Assembly: GCF_004028155.1 (NCBI RefSeq)
Contig: NZ_SBII01000016.1
Location: 1 to 64,000 of the forward strand
Direction: 5' to 3'
DNA length: 64,000 nt
Origin: Flavobacterium cerinum
Lineage (GTDB): Bacteria; Bacteroidota; Bacteroidia; Flavobacteriales; Flavobacteriaceae
Shown: one piece after another, positions 50,173 through 59,562 of the stretch
How the letters are laid out: each line of letters opens with the position of its first letter
Numbering within the stretch: position 1 is the stretch's first letter
Program-made: the position numbers and the translations under genes
Notes under the pieces: model-generated
Told to the model about the DNA's origin: nothing
The model's database searches: none
Seen by the model: the letters and a program-made list of their open reading frames with translations, nothing else

Positions 50173-53100
50173 TTTTTGTGAAATTGTCTATTTGATGAAC
50201 AAATACTTCTGATAAAGAACTATCCTCTTCATCTTTTATTAATTTTCTTCCAGCCGCAAGTGAGCCAAAAATATAGTACAATCCGGGTACTATAATAACT
50301 CCGAAAATTGTTCCGAAAAGCATACCACCAAGTGCTGCAGAACCAAGTGTTCTGTTACCAATAGCTCCTGCTCCACTTGCGATCATCAAAGGAATTAATC
50401 CTGCTATAAAGGCAAATGATGTCATTAATATCGGACGGAAACGCACTTTAGCACCTTCAATCGCGGCCTCGAGTACTGTAGATCCTTCATGGTGCTTCTG
50501 GACGGCAAATTCGACAATAAGTACGGCATTCTTACCGAGCAGCCCGACGAGCATAATAAGTCCGATCTGAGCATAAATATCATTTTGAAGGCCCATTAAT
50601 TTAAGCAGCAGGAATGAACCAAAAATTCCGACAGGCAGCGAGAAAACTACTGATAAAGGAATAATAAAGCTTTCATACTGTGCAGCTAAAACAAAATAAA
50701 CAAACGATAATACAATTAAGAAAATATAAATCGATTCATTTCCTTTACTTGCCTCATCATAAGAAAGACCTTCCCATGCAATATCATATCCTTTTGGTAA
50801 TGATATTTTAGCGACTTCTCTAACTGCCTGAATAGCTTCGGCTGTAGTATAACCTTTTGCCGGTAGTCCTTGTATTGCTGCTGAGTTGTACATATTATAA
50901 CGGGTAATTTCATTAGGCCCCTGCGTTTTTATCAGTTTCATAAATGCTGAATACGGAACCATTTCTCCATGATCATTTTTGATATAAAGATTCAAAATGT
51001 CAGATGGAAGTCTTCTAAATTTAGGATCGGACTGAACATAAACTTTAAAGAAACGTTCAAACTTAATAAACCCTTGTTCGTAAGTACTACCAATCAAGAT
51101 ATCAAGGTTTTCCATTGCTTTTCCAATAGATACTCCTTTTTGCATTGCTAATTGATTATCTATTTCCAATTCATATTGAGGATAGTTAGCCGCGAAGAAA
51201 GTAAACAGACCAGATAATTCCTTACGCTTACCTAAATCGTCCATGAATTTTTTATTGATCTTATCAAAGTCTTTGTAGTCTACAGTAGTATTTTTATCCA
51301 ATAGACGCATAGAGAAACCTCCGGAAGAACCAAATCCAGGGATGGCAGGCGGCTCAAAAAATTCAATTTTTGCCCCAAGTCCTTTAGATTTTTCTTCCAA
51401 TTCCTCCATGATTTCGGTCACAGTATGATCTCTGTCTGACCATTCTTTCAGGTTAATAAGACAAGTACCCGCATTAGATCCCCTACCTTCTGTCATGATT
51501 TCATAACCTGCCAAAGAAGATACAGATTCTACACCAGCTACATGTTCACAAATTTTTTGAAGTCTTTGTGAAACCTGATTCGTTGTTTCCAGTGTTGATC
51601 CTGGTGGTGTTTGAATAATGGCATAGATAGTACCCTGATCTTCACTTGGAATAAATCCAGATGGAAGAATTTGATTCATATAGAATGTACCTGCACAAAA
51701 TGCAATTAATACTCCAAATGTTACCCATCTTCTACTAACTATAGATTTTAGTAATGTTACATACTTACCTGTCATTTTATCGAATGCACGATTAAAAGCA
51801 TCCAATCCTTTAGTTAGTAAATTCTTTTTAGTTTCTTTTCCATGATTATTTTTTAGCAGCATTGCACACAATACTGGTGTAAGTGTAAGTGCTATCAATG
51901 CAGAAATTACGATTGAACTCGCCATTGTAATAGAGAACTGACGATAGAATGTTCCAACAGGACCAGACATAAAAGAAATAGGTACAAATACAGATACCAT
52001 AACTGCTGTAATAGCGATAATAGCACCACTAATTTCTCCCAATACTTTTTTAACCGCCTGATATGGTGTTATATGAGGAAACTCTTCAAATTTGGCGTGC
52101 ACCGCCTCGACGACGACTATTGCATCATCGACCACGATACCAATTGCCAATACAAGAGCAAATAATGTAACAAGGTTAATTGAGATCCCAAAGAACTGAA
52201 TAACAAAGAATGCACCGATTAATGATACGGGAACAGCTAATATTGGTATCAATGTAGAACGCCAGTCACCAAGGAAAATAAATACAACTAAAGCAACAAG
52301 TATAAATGCATCTCTTAAAGTTTCAATCACCTGTTCTATAGAAGCATCAAGGAATTTAGAAACGTCATAACTGATTTTATAATCCAGTCCCGGGGGGAAT
52401 GTCTCTTTCATTTCCTCTAACTTCGCTTTAACCTGCTTGATTACCTCATTCGCATTACTTCCGTAATTTTGTTTTAATACGATAGAAGCCGAAGGATGCC
52501 CGTCTAAATTGGAATAAATATCAAAGAATTCACTTCCTAATTCTGCTTTACCAATATCTTTTAAGCGTATGCTCTCTCCATTTGAATTAGCACGTATAAT
52601 AACGTTTTCATATTCAGCCGGCTCACTAAATCTACCTTTATAGGTTAAAACATATTCTAACGACTGAGCTTCAATTCCTGAACTCTGTCCTAGACGTCCT
52701 GGACGACCTACAATACTTTGCTCACCCAAAGCTTTCATAACTTCCTCAGTAGAAACATTATAAGCCCTCATACGATCAGGATTTAACCAAATACGCATAG
52801 CATATGTTCTACTTCCTAATATTTGTGATCTTGCTACCCCTTTAATCCTGTTGATTTCAGGAAGCATTTTAACGTTGGCATAATTGTACAGGAATTTTTC
52901 ATCCATGTTCTTACCTTTTGCATAAAGGTTAACATACATCAACATACTTGGCTGTATGGGTGTAATAACAACACCTTCACGCTGTACAAGTTCCGGTAAA
53001 AGAGGCATAACCTGGTCTACCCTTGTTTTTACCCTGATAACCGCCTGATTGGGATCGGTACCCGGTTCAAAAATTATCCTCAAAGTGGCTTCACCCGCAC

Positions 53101-53350
53101 TTGTAGCATCGGTTGCCATATATCTCATATCCTGAACACCATTAATAGCATTCTCTAATGTTATAAGAGTCGATTTAACTAATACATCTGCACTAGCTCC
53201 AGGATAAGCAATAAAAATATTTACTGTTGTTGGTGCAATATCCGGAAATTGCGATGTAGGCAATTGTTTAATTGCCAGGGATCCCATAAAAACAATCATA
53301 ATCGAAATTACTATCGCAAATACAGGTCTATGTATGAATTTACTAAACAT
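50156..53350 (-). CDS. RND efflux permease, AcrB/HAE1-type
   Basis: A 1064-residue transporter with 12 membrane helices and two large periplasmic loops. The N-terminal MFSKFIHRPVFAIVISIMIV and PTSQFPDIAPTTVNI are family-typical, and the proton-relay Asp pair lies in TM4 (LALVLAIGIVVDDAIVVVEAV). GGMLFGTIFGVIIVPGLYYIF marks TM12. Closest to hydrophobe/amphiphile (drug) pumps, as AcrB. Substrate cannot be read from sequence. Middle gene of a three-gene operon with no adjacent regulator. Confidence 0.95.
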   Translation of the reverse strand: MFSKFIHRPVFAIVISIMIVFMGSLAIKQLPTSQFPDIAPTTVNIFIAYPGASADVLVKSTLITLENAINGVQDMRYMATDATSAGEATLRIIFEPGTDPNQAVIRVKTRVDQVMPLLPELVQREGVVITPIQPSMLMYVNLYAKGKNMDEKFLYNYANVKMLPEINRIKGVARSQILGSRTYAMRIWLNPDRMRAYNVSTEEVMKALGEQSIVGRPGRLGQSSGIEAQSLEYVLTYKGRFSEPAEYENVIIRANSNGESIRLKDIGKAELGSEFFDIYSNLDGHPSASIVLKQNYGSNANEVIKQVKAKLEEMKETFPPGLDYKISYDVSKFLDASIEQVIETLRDAFILVALVVFIFLGDWRSTLIPILAVPVSLIGAFFVIQFFGISINLVTLFALVLAIGIVVDDAIVVVEAVHAKFEEFPHITPYQAVKKVLGEISGAIIAITAVMVSVFVPISFMSGPVGTFYRQFSITMASSIVISALIALTLTPVLCAMLLKNNHGKETKKNLLTKGLDAFNRAFDKMTGKYVTLLKSIVSRRWVTFGVLIAFCAGTFYMNQILPSGFIPSEDQGTIYAIIQTPPGSTLETTNQVSQRLQKICEHVAGVESVSSLAGYEIMTEGRGSNAGTCLINLKEWSDRDHTVTEIMEELEEKSKGLGAKIEFFEPPAIPGFGSSGGFSMRLLDKNTTVDYKDFDKINKKFMDDLGKRKELSGLFTFFAANYPQYELEIDNQLAMQKGVSIGKAMENLDILIGSTYEQGFIKFERFFKVYVQSDPKFRRLPSDILNLYIKNDHGEMVPYSAFMKLIKTQGPNEITRYNMYNSAAIQGLPAKGYTTAEAIQAVREVAKISLPKGYDIAWEGLSYDEASKGNESIYIFLIVLSFVYFVLAAQYESFIIPLSVVFSLPVGIFGSFLLLKLMGLQNDIYAQIGLIMLVGLLGKNAVLIVEFAVQKHHEGSTVLEAAIEGAKVRFRPILMTSFAFIAGLIPLMIASGAGAIGNRTLGSAALGGMLFGTIFGVIIVPGLYYIFGSLAAGRKLIKDEEDSSLSEVFVHQIDNFTKNEENE

Positions 53351-53374
53351 GTTTTTTATTTTTAAATTATTCGA

Positions 53375-54460
53375 TTATTCTGCATAAAGCTCCAAATGCG
53401 ACATAACATATTCAGGTTTCTCTAATTTGTATTCAATCTTTTGGTTTTCTTTTACAAGACGTATACCTTCAAGAAGAATCTTATCATCCAGAGATAAACC
53501 GTCTTTTATTACGAAAATATGAGGGAGTTCTGCTGCTATTGTAATCTCTCTTGATTTTATCACATTGTTTTTGTCTACTACATAAACATATTTCTTATCA
53601 AGAACTTCAAAAGTTGCTTTTTGAGGAATCAAAATAGCATTTTTTAGAGGCATTTCCATTTGTATATTACCGGTTTCACCATGTCTTAATAATCCTTTAG
53701 GATTAGGAAAAGTTGCCCTAAAAGCTATATTACCAGTTTCATTATTAAATTCACCTTCAATGGTTTCAACGATACCCGGGTAATCAAACATTTTATTGTT
53801 AGCCATTAATAAGCTCACCTTTGGTTTCGTGTCATTATTCAATTTAGCTTTATAATCAAGATATTCCGATTCAGGTACATTATAATAGACCCACATCTTA
53901 CTATTATCAGATAAATTAGTAAGTAAATCTCCTTCATCAACTAAACTCCCTAATCTTACATGGAAACGGTCAATTATACCATCAAAAGGAGCTCTAATCT
54001 GTGTAAATCCCAGATGAACTTGTGTTAAAGCCAATTCAGCTTTAGCTTTATCAAATTTAGCTTTAGCCATAGCAAGCTCATTTGGAGCTACTACATTTTT
54101 ATCAGCAAGTCTTTTTGTGTTTTTATATTCAATTTCAGCAAAATTAGCCTCGGCAGCAGCTTTTTGCATTTCAGCTTCATATAACTTAGGCATAATTTGA
54201 AATAACAACTGGCCTTTTTTTACAAACTGACCTTCGTCAACAAAAATTTTGTCCAGGTAGCCTCTTTCCTGAACTCTTAGTTCGATGTGTTGAATTGAAT
54301 TGATTTGTGACACATATTCTTTAGTTATAGATGTGTCTACTTTTACAGGGTTTGTAACTAAAAACTTTACCTGTTCTTCTTTTTCTTTTTCAACTTTAGA
54401 TGTGCAGCTTGTTAGACACATCAAGGCACACAGGCCTGCGAGCATGAGGATTCTCTTCAT
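53375..54460 (-). CDS. RND efflux membrane fusion protein (AcrA-like)
   Basis: A 361-residue periplasmic adaptor: lipoprotein signal LAGLCALMCLTSCTSK, lipoyl-like half motifs (VQERGYLDKIFVDEGQFVKKGQLLFQI and FTQIRAPFDGIIDRFHVRLGSLVDEGDLL), a helical hairpin between them, and a C-terminal barrel. The start MKRILMLAG (54458-54460) is chosen because it begins the signal; the frame is open further upstream. It is the first gene of the operon, 168 bp after a secreted-protein gene. Confidence 0.92.
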   Translation of the reverse strand: MKRILMLAGLCALMCLTSCTSKVEKEKEEQVKFLVTNPVKVDTSITKEYVSQINSIQHIELRVQERGYLDKIFVDEGQFVKKGQLLFQIMPKLYEAEMQKAAAEANFAEIEYKNTKRLADKNVVAPNELAMAKAKFDKAKAELALTQVHLGFTQIRAPFDGIIDRFHVRLGSLVDEGDLLTNLSDNSKMWVYYNVPESEYLDYKAKLNNDTKPKVSLLMANNKMFDYPGIVETIEGEFNNETGNIAFRATFPNPKGLLRHGETGNIQMEMPLKNAILIPQKATFEVLDKKYVYVVDKNNVIKSREITIAAELPHIFVIKDGLSLDDKILLEGIRLVKENQKIEYKLEKPEYVMSHLELYAE

Positions 54461-54627
54461 AATGGTTTTGCTTTTTAAGCAGTATGATTTATTGGATTTC
54501 TTTAAGATAAGCGCATAGAAATACACCCCAGCATCCTTATTAATTTAAAAAACTAAGGATGATGAACAGTAATGAATAACTAAACAAAGGAAGTAGGCAG
54601 TAGAAAATGCCTGAATGAATTTTTAAA

Positions 54628-55041
54628 TCAAATTCGAATTACCCGAAACATTATAAACCTCTTACAGGAATATAAAAAAGAAAAGTGCTTACATATGGGT
54701 AAGCACTTTTTTATTTTTGTGTAAAAATATTCAGGTGTATTTGCAGATAGAACTGTAACAAAGTAGTTGTTTAGCTCTAACCATTTTCTTGAAGAAGTCT
54801 CGTTTTCTTCATTTTCATTATTTATAGTATACGACTTGTTATTTCCTTTTTCAATATAACATGAAGCATAATTGGATATAATATCCATTCTGATATCGAG
54901 ACCTGTATCTTGTGATTTATCAAGACTAGATACTTTAGAGTAGCTCATAGATTCCTCATGGGTATGATTAGCATATAACTGACCATATCCACTAAAAAGG
55001 AAAACACATAACGCTATAAAAAATCTAATTTGAAACTTCAT
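54628..55041 (-). CDS. Small secreted protein upstream of the efflux operon
   Basis: A 137-residue protein with a signal peptide (MKFQIRFFIALCVFLFSGYGQLYAN). The mature part is polar (HTHEESMSYSK...NNENEENETSSRKW) and ends in a Cys/His and basic segment (LPICKHFSFLYSCKRF...RVIRI). It resembles small secreted proteins I have seen before RND operons in Flavobacteria, without known function. A 12-bp intrinsic-terminator-like hairpin (54681-54710) lies inside its last 25 codons, so transcription into the efflux genes may be attenuated here, or the true end is earlier. Confidence 0.55.
   Translation of the reverse strand: MKFQIRFFIALCVFLFSGYGQLYANHTHEESMSYSKVSSLDKSQDTGLDIRMDIISNYASCYIEKGNNKSYTINNENEENETSSRKWLELNNYFVTVLSANTPEYFYTKIKKCLPICKHFSFLYSCKRFIMFRVIRI
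54681..54710 (-). terminator. Terminator/attenuator-like hairpin inside the 3' end of the 54628 gene
   Basis: AAAAGTGCTTAC (54681-54692), loop ATATGG, GTAAGCACTTTT (54699-54710): a perfect 12-bp stem, followed on the minus strand by C and six T. Located between a small gene and the efflux operon it precedes. Confidence 0.75.
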
Positions 55042-55459
55042 AATTCGAATACAAAATTACATAATTAATTGTACAAACAAAATAGTTACTATTAATAAAT
55101 GTTAAATTTTAAAATAAAAACTTAAAGTAAAAAGCAGTAAAAGCTTTTAGAACTAGTATTACCCTAAATATAATAAGCTATTATAGCTCACAAAAAATTG
55201 AAATTAGATAATATACAAAAATGGTTATCAATTAATATGCCACTTTTTAACATTATAAATTATTGGTTCTCAATACACCAATGTAAGATCTTAGGAATGT
55301 CCCAAAGAAGATAAGTATCAAACAAAAATTAGAGACAACTTTAAAAAAATATGATAATACCTAAGCCCTGTAACCATTGTTGTTAAAAACTAAAAGTTAT
55401 ACTACATCTAGCAGAATAAAACCAACTTACTATTTAAATTTGCAACTCAATATAAACTC
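55042..55459. other. 418-bp divergent intergenic region
   Basis: AT-rich region between the leftward small-protein gene and the rightward hydrolase gene. It includes a TAAATTTG box at 55435-55442 that fits a -7 element for the rightward gene. I see no open frame or repeat. Confidence 0.6.
55435..55442 (+). promoter_or_regulatory. Putative promoter -7 box
   Basis: TAAATTTG matches TAnnTTTG, 18 bases upstream of the ATG at 55460; no good -33 TTG is seen, so the call is weak. Confidence 0.35.
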
Positions 55460-56455
55460 ATGGATTCTTTTACCCAGATTGTTTTAGGAATTGCAACAGC
55501 CGAATTGTGTGCGGGGGAAAAACTACAACGTAAAACGTTTTTATATGGAGCAATACTAGGAACTATTCCAGACTTAGATGTTGTAGTAGGTCAATTTTTG
55601 AATCCTGTAGATGGTGTTGCAATACACCGTGGATTAAGCCATTCTTTATTGTTTTTCGCACTACTTTCTCCCCTACTGGGTTGGCTAATCTCAATAATAG
55701 AAAAAAATAAAATTAGCTTTAAAAGTGCAAGTGTTTTAGTGTTTTGGTGTTTACTAACACATGTATTATTAGATATGTTTACTTCTTGGGGAACACAGAT
55801 ATTTTGGCCGCTACCCAGCCGAATTGCACTAAAAACAGTTTTTGTAATTGATCCGTTATATACCCTTCCCATATTGATCTGCCTGATCTTAGCATGGCGG
55901 GAGCCTATATTTTCAGTGCGAAAAAAATATGTATGGCGAGGTATATGTATAAGTTCATTTTATTTATTACTAACATGTAGTTTAAAACTTTATGCATTAC
56001 AACAATTTGAGAATGCACTTCACCAGCAACATATAACTTATAATGACATCATTGTAAAACCAACGGCTTTCAATTGTATTTTATGGAATGCTAATATCGC
56101 ATCGAAAGATGCTTATTTCTTAGGAGATTATTCACTATTTGATACCAAGCAAATCACATTCAAACGATATGAAAAAAACAGTACTCTTTCAAAACAACTT
56201 GCTGAAAATCCAGATTTTGAAACTTTAAAAGAAGTAAGTGAAGGATGGTTTATAGTAACTAAAAGAGATGATAACTACTATTTTAATGATTTGAGGTTTG
56301 GTTTACTCAATTCTGACCCTGAACATCCACAATTTGCCTTCAGTTATGTTTTTAAAGATAAAAACGGAACACTGAAAGCCGAAGATGTTCCAAAACAAAA
56401 ACGTGATGGAAAAACCTTAATGAAGGGGATCATAAATCGAATTAAAGGAAATTAA
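55460..56455 (+). CDS. Membrane-bound metal-dependent hydrolase (YdjM/DUF457 type)
   Basis: A 331-residue protein. The N-terminus (MDSFTQIVLGIATAELCAGEKLQRKTFLYGAILGTIPDLDVV...HRGLSHSLLF) has the His/Asp pattern (P-D-L-D, HRGLSHS) of the YdjM family, and WCLLTHVLLDMFTSWGTQIFWPL carries the second metal motif. Four to five membrane helices occupy the first 185 residues; the C-terminal half is soluble. The family is annotated as inner-membrane metal-dependent hydrolases with unknown substrates. Confidence 0.88.
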   Translation: MDSFTQIVLGIATAELCAGEKLQRKTFLYGAILGTIPDLDVVVGQFLNPVDGVAIHRGLSHSLLFFALLSPLLGWLISIIEKNKISFKSASVLVFWCLLTHVLLDMFTSWGTQIFWPLPSRIALKTVFVIDPLYTLPILICLILAWREPIFSVRKKYVWRGICISSFYLLLTCSLKLYALQQFENALHQQHITYNDIIVKPTAFNCILWNANIASKDAYFLGDYSLFDTKQITFKRYEKNSTLSKQLAENPDFETLKEVSEGWFIVTKRDDNYYFNDLRFGLLNSDPEHPQFAFSYVFKDKNGTLKAEDVPKQKRDGKTLMKGIINRIKGN

Positions 56456-56460
56456 AAAAT

Positions 56461-56940
56461 TTAGGCTTTTCTTCCATAAAGTAAAATTCTTTGAAATACA
56501 TATATAGCTGGAAGTTTAGGAAATGACTTTACAATTCTTTCTTTATAAGCAGCTGCAAAAAAGTTCGATATAAGGAATTAGAGAAGAACCCAAAATAAAG
56601 TTATACAGTGTATCATGATCATTAGCAATGACTGGATAGACTTTTTGTATTATCTGAATATCTTCTAATCCTCCATCAAAAAGCATTTGTATATACTCAT
56701 CAATACTAAGCACAGGCGAATCTCTCTTCCAACCCTTAAAATAGGATTTGAAAGGTTCTTCCTTAACTAATTCAAAAAAGAATCCTATTAAGTATATTTT
56801 CCTTTTGAACAGGCTTTTTCAAAGCAAATTATCCTTGTGGATTAATTGAGGAAATAGTATTTTGTATTCATCAGACCATTGTAAAACTGCATTACTAAAA
56901 ATTAAAAGGAAGATAAATAGTCTAAAACTATCATCTCCAT
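56461..56940 (-). pseudogene. Decayed methyltransferase (Tam-like) remnant
   Basis: The reverse strand reads SNAVLQWSDEYKILFPQL, then after stops FFFELVKEEPFKSYFKGW, SIDEYIQMLFDGGLEDIQII, NFILGSSLIPYIELF, and after a frame change AAYKERIVKSFPKLPAIYVFQRILLYGRKA-stop (56461). Together these follow trans-aconitate-type class I methyltransferases from the post-SAM region to the C-terminus. The SAM-binding N-terminal part is missing, there is an in-frame stop after the LIHKDNLL segment, and a frameshift at the six-A run 56557-56562. It is a broken gene; the left end coordinate is approximate. Confidence 0.7.
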
Positions 56941-57239
56941 AAAATGGAGTATCAATTAGCTAATTATTACCATTAAAAATAATCTATATTTATTTAGACT
57001 TATTACAAATAAACTGTATTTTTGGCACATCAAAAAATCATCAATCATGTCTTTAGTAAGTTTTTCAAAAAACATCCTTATTCTAATTACAAATAGCATC
57101 CTGAATTTTTATACAATAAAAATTCTTTGAATAATTCGAGTAATTAAAATAGTAAATCAAATTCTCAATAATCCCAAAAACACTGTCTTAATTCTTGACA
57201 TGCTCCATCGTACGCATCAAAATAAATTATACAACCAAA
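56941..57239. other. About 300-bp intergenic region before the receptor gene
   Basis: AT-rich. It contains TATTTTTG at 57017-57024, a candidate -7 promoter box, giving a leader of about 210 bases for the receptor gene. A 27-codon ATG frame at about 57046 is probably fortuitous. Confidence 0.45.
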
Positions 57240-59363
57240 ATGAAAAATATCCTGGCCACTTTTATCCTTACATTTTCAATATGTAGTTACTCACAATCAA
57301 AAAAAATAAATGATACTATTATTGAAACAGAAATGAATGTATTGGAAGAAATTGTACTTACAAAAAAGAAAAAGCTTTATACTCAAAAATCCGATCGCAT
57401 GATCTTTAACGTACAAAATAGTATTGTTTCGGAAGGTACAAATGCAATTGATGTTTTGTCTCGTGCTCCAGGTGTTGTTGTATCTCAGGATGGAGAATTA
57501 TCAATTAGAGGTCAACAGGGAGTTGGCGTTATGATTAACGGTAAACTTACACAACTTTCTCAAAGAGAACTGGCAAATTATTTAAAATCTATGCCTTCCT
57601 CTAATATTAAGCAAATTGAAGTAATTACAAATCCTTCATCAAAATATGATGCAACAGGTAAGTCAGGTATTATTAATATTGTACTAAAAAAACCAAGTAT
57701 TGTTGGATTGACGGGAACTGTTTATTCTAATTATGGAAGAGGTCGGAAAAACAGAACTAATTCCGGATTAAACCTGAACTACAATAAAGATAAATTTAAT
57801 GTTTTTGGAGACTATAGTTATACATTCCGAGGAGAAGAAGAACATAAAAAATTTAATCAAATCCAATATAAAGACAATACCAGACAAGAAATATCCACAA
57901 AAAACTATCAATATTCAAAAACAAGTGAACCGCTTACTTCAAATAATTTTAAGGTAGGAACACAATATGAAATTTCGTCTAAAACAAATCTGGAAATTTC
58001 GATTGATGCAAAAATTGGGCGGTATCAAAACATTGCAAATGGTAAAAATACATTGCTCAATGAATTTAATCAATTACAATTTGATGCTTTAACCTACAAT
58101 AATAGTAAAGAGAATTGGTATGATTACACCTATGCCGTTTCAGGAATGCATAAATTTGATAACAACGGAAAAAATATGACTTTTGATTTAGAATATGAAG
58201 TTTCTAAGTTCAGATCAAACCAGTCCCAAAGTTCTCAAAATATGGATCTTTCCACTACAATTGTGACGAATGACCGAAGAGGTTTTATTCCTTCACAATT
58301 AAAAGTATTTACGGGAAAAATTGATTTTACAAATCCGTTAACAGAAAAACAGACTCTGGAATGGGGATTAAAAGCGAGCATAAAAGATAATGATAATCCT
58401 TCTGTTTATGAATATAATCAAAATAATGAATGGATCGTTGATCTAAATTCTACGAATCATTTTAAGTATAAAGAACAAATTTATGCAGCATATGCCAACT
58501 ACAAATATCAAATAGATAATTTTAATATTCAGGGCGGTTTAAGAACAGAATATACTGCGATTGATATAATTCAAAAAACATTGAATCAAGGGCACAAAAA
58601 AGATTATTTAAATTGGTTTCCAAGTCTTTCATTGAAATATGAATTAAATATTGATAATTCGTTACATACATCATACAGCAAAAGAATAAACAGGCCGAGT
58701 CAGTTTGATCTAAACCCATTTCGATTTTATGATGATTCATTTAATTATTCACAAGGAAATCCAAATCTGATTCCTGAAATTACCTATACAGCAGAGATTG
58801 GCTATTCCTGGAAAAATACATTTATGGCTTCTTTCTACTTTAATACAACAAAAGATGTTTTCACAGAAATCTATACATACAATCCTGCAGATAATACAAC
58901 GGTAATATCTCAGATTAATTTAAGCAAATCATATAATTATGGTATAAATATTACCAATACAACCGATATTTACAAATGGTGGTCTGTAAATACACTTTTT
59001 AATATTTTCGAAAATAGATTCGAGGGAAATAAAGAAGGTATAAATACGATCAATCCAATAGTAACATTTAACTTAAATGCTCAAAATTCATTTACCATTA
59101 GTGATAAATGGAAAGCAGAAGCAAATGCACAATACCAATCAAAATCTAATGTAGGTATTTACAAAAGAGATCCATTTTTTGATTTTAGCATTGGAATATC
59201 AAAACAAATTTTAGCCGACAAATGCAGCGTTAAGTTTGGTGTTACAGATATTTTCAATACACACAAATACAATATAAACGCTGTCACAGAACAAACCGGG
59301 ATTAACAAGAGATATAATCTCGATAGCCGTATTGCAACTTTATCTATTACCTACAGAATTTAA
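57240..59363 (+). CDS. Outer-membrane beta-barrel receptor (TonB-dependent type)
   Basis: A 707-residue protein with a signal peptide (MKNILATFILTFSICSYSQ). A plug domain follows (NVLEEIVLTKKKKLYTQKSDRMIFNVQNSIVSEGTNAIDVLSRAPGV, DGELSIRGQQGVGVMINGKL, VEVITNPSSKYDATGKSGIINIVLKK), then a barrel of about 550 residues ending RIATLSITYRI. It has the outer-membrane beta-barrel family (OMP_b-brl_3) layout: a plug but no carboxypeptidase-like N-domain. The start MKNIL is chosen over the upstream in-frame ATG (57195). Substrate unknown. Confidence 0.88.
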   Translation: MKNILATFILTFSICSYSQSKKINDTIIETEMNVLEEIVLTKKKKLYTQKSDRMIFNVQNSIVSEGTNAIDVLSRAPGVVVSQDGELSIRGQQGVGVMINGKLTQLSQRELANYLKSMPSSNIKQIEVITNPSSKYDATGKSGIINIVLKKPSIVGLTGTVYSNYGRGRKNRTNSGLNLNYNKDKFNVFGDYSYTFRGEEEHKKFNQIQYKDNTRQEISTKNYQYSKTSEPLTSNNFKVGTQYEISSKTNLEISIDAKIGRYQNIANGKNTLLNEFNQLQFDALTYNNSKENWYDYTYAVSGMHKFDNNGKNMTFDLEYEVSKFRSNQSQSSQNMDLSTTIVTNDRRGFIPSQLKVFTGKIDFTNPLTEKQTLEWGLKASIKDNDNPSVYEYNQNNEWIVDLNSTNHFKYKEQIYAAYANYKYQIDNFNIQGGLRTEYTAIDIIQKTLNQGHKKDYLNWFPSLSLKYELNIDNSLHTSYSKRINRPSQFDLNPFRFYDDSFNYSQGNPNLIPEITYTAEIGYSWKNTFMASFYFNTTKDVFTEIYTYNPADNTTVISQINLSKSYNYGINITNTTDIYKWWSVNTLFNIFENRFEGNKEGINTINPIVTFNLNAQNSFTISDKWKAEANAQYQSKSNVGIYKRDPFFDFSIGISKQILADKCSVKFGVTDIFNTHKYNINAVTEQTGINKRYNLDSRIATLSITYRI

Positions 59364-59376
59364 ATCTTATTTAGAT

Positions 59377-59416
59377 AACAAAGAAAACCCATGAAATTTC
59401 ATGGGTTTTCTTTGTT
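59377..59416. terminator. Perfect 20-bp inverted repeat terminator
   Basis: AACAAAGAAAACCCATGAAA is followed by its exact reverse complement. The hairpin sits 14 bp after the receptor stop and acts for the rightward gene; being symmetric it could work in both directions. Confidence 0.85.
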
Positions 59417-59463
59417 ATAACTACTTTTATAAAATGCTCTGCTATGCCATAATATTTATGCAT

Positions 59464-59505
59464 AAGGCTTTTAATCTTGAATTTAGATTATAATAAAAAA
59501 GCCTT
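59464..59505 (-). terminator. Terminator of the PepSY gene
   Basis: AAGGCTTTT-AATCT (59464-59477) pairs with AGATT (59485-59489) and AAAAGCCTT (59497-59505). It lies 58 bp downstream of the leftward PepSY gene. A second weaker stem (CTTTTAAGAA with TTCTTTAAAAG) lies at about 59503-59531. Confidence 0.6.
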
Positions 59506-59562
59506 TTAAGAAATATCAATTCTTTAAAAGACTTTCAGGGAATAAGGCTTATATAATAATGC

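Noticed and set aside
57046..57129. 27-codon frame in the leader of the receptor gene
   Set aside because: Too short and hydrophobic-biased; no coupling to the downstream start, so not called as a leader peptide.
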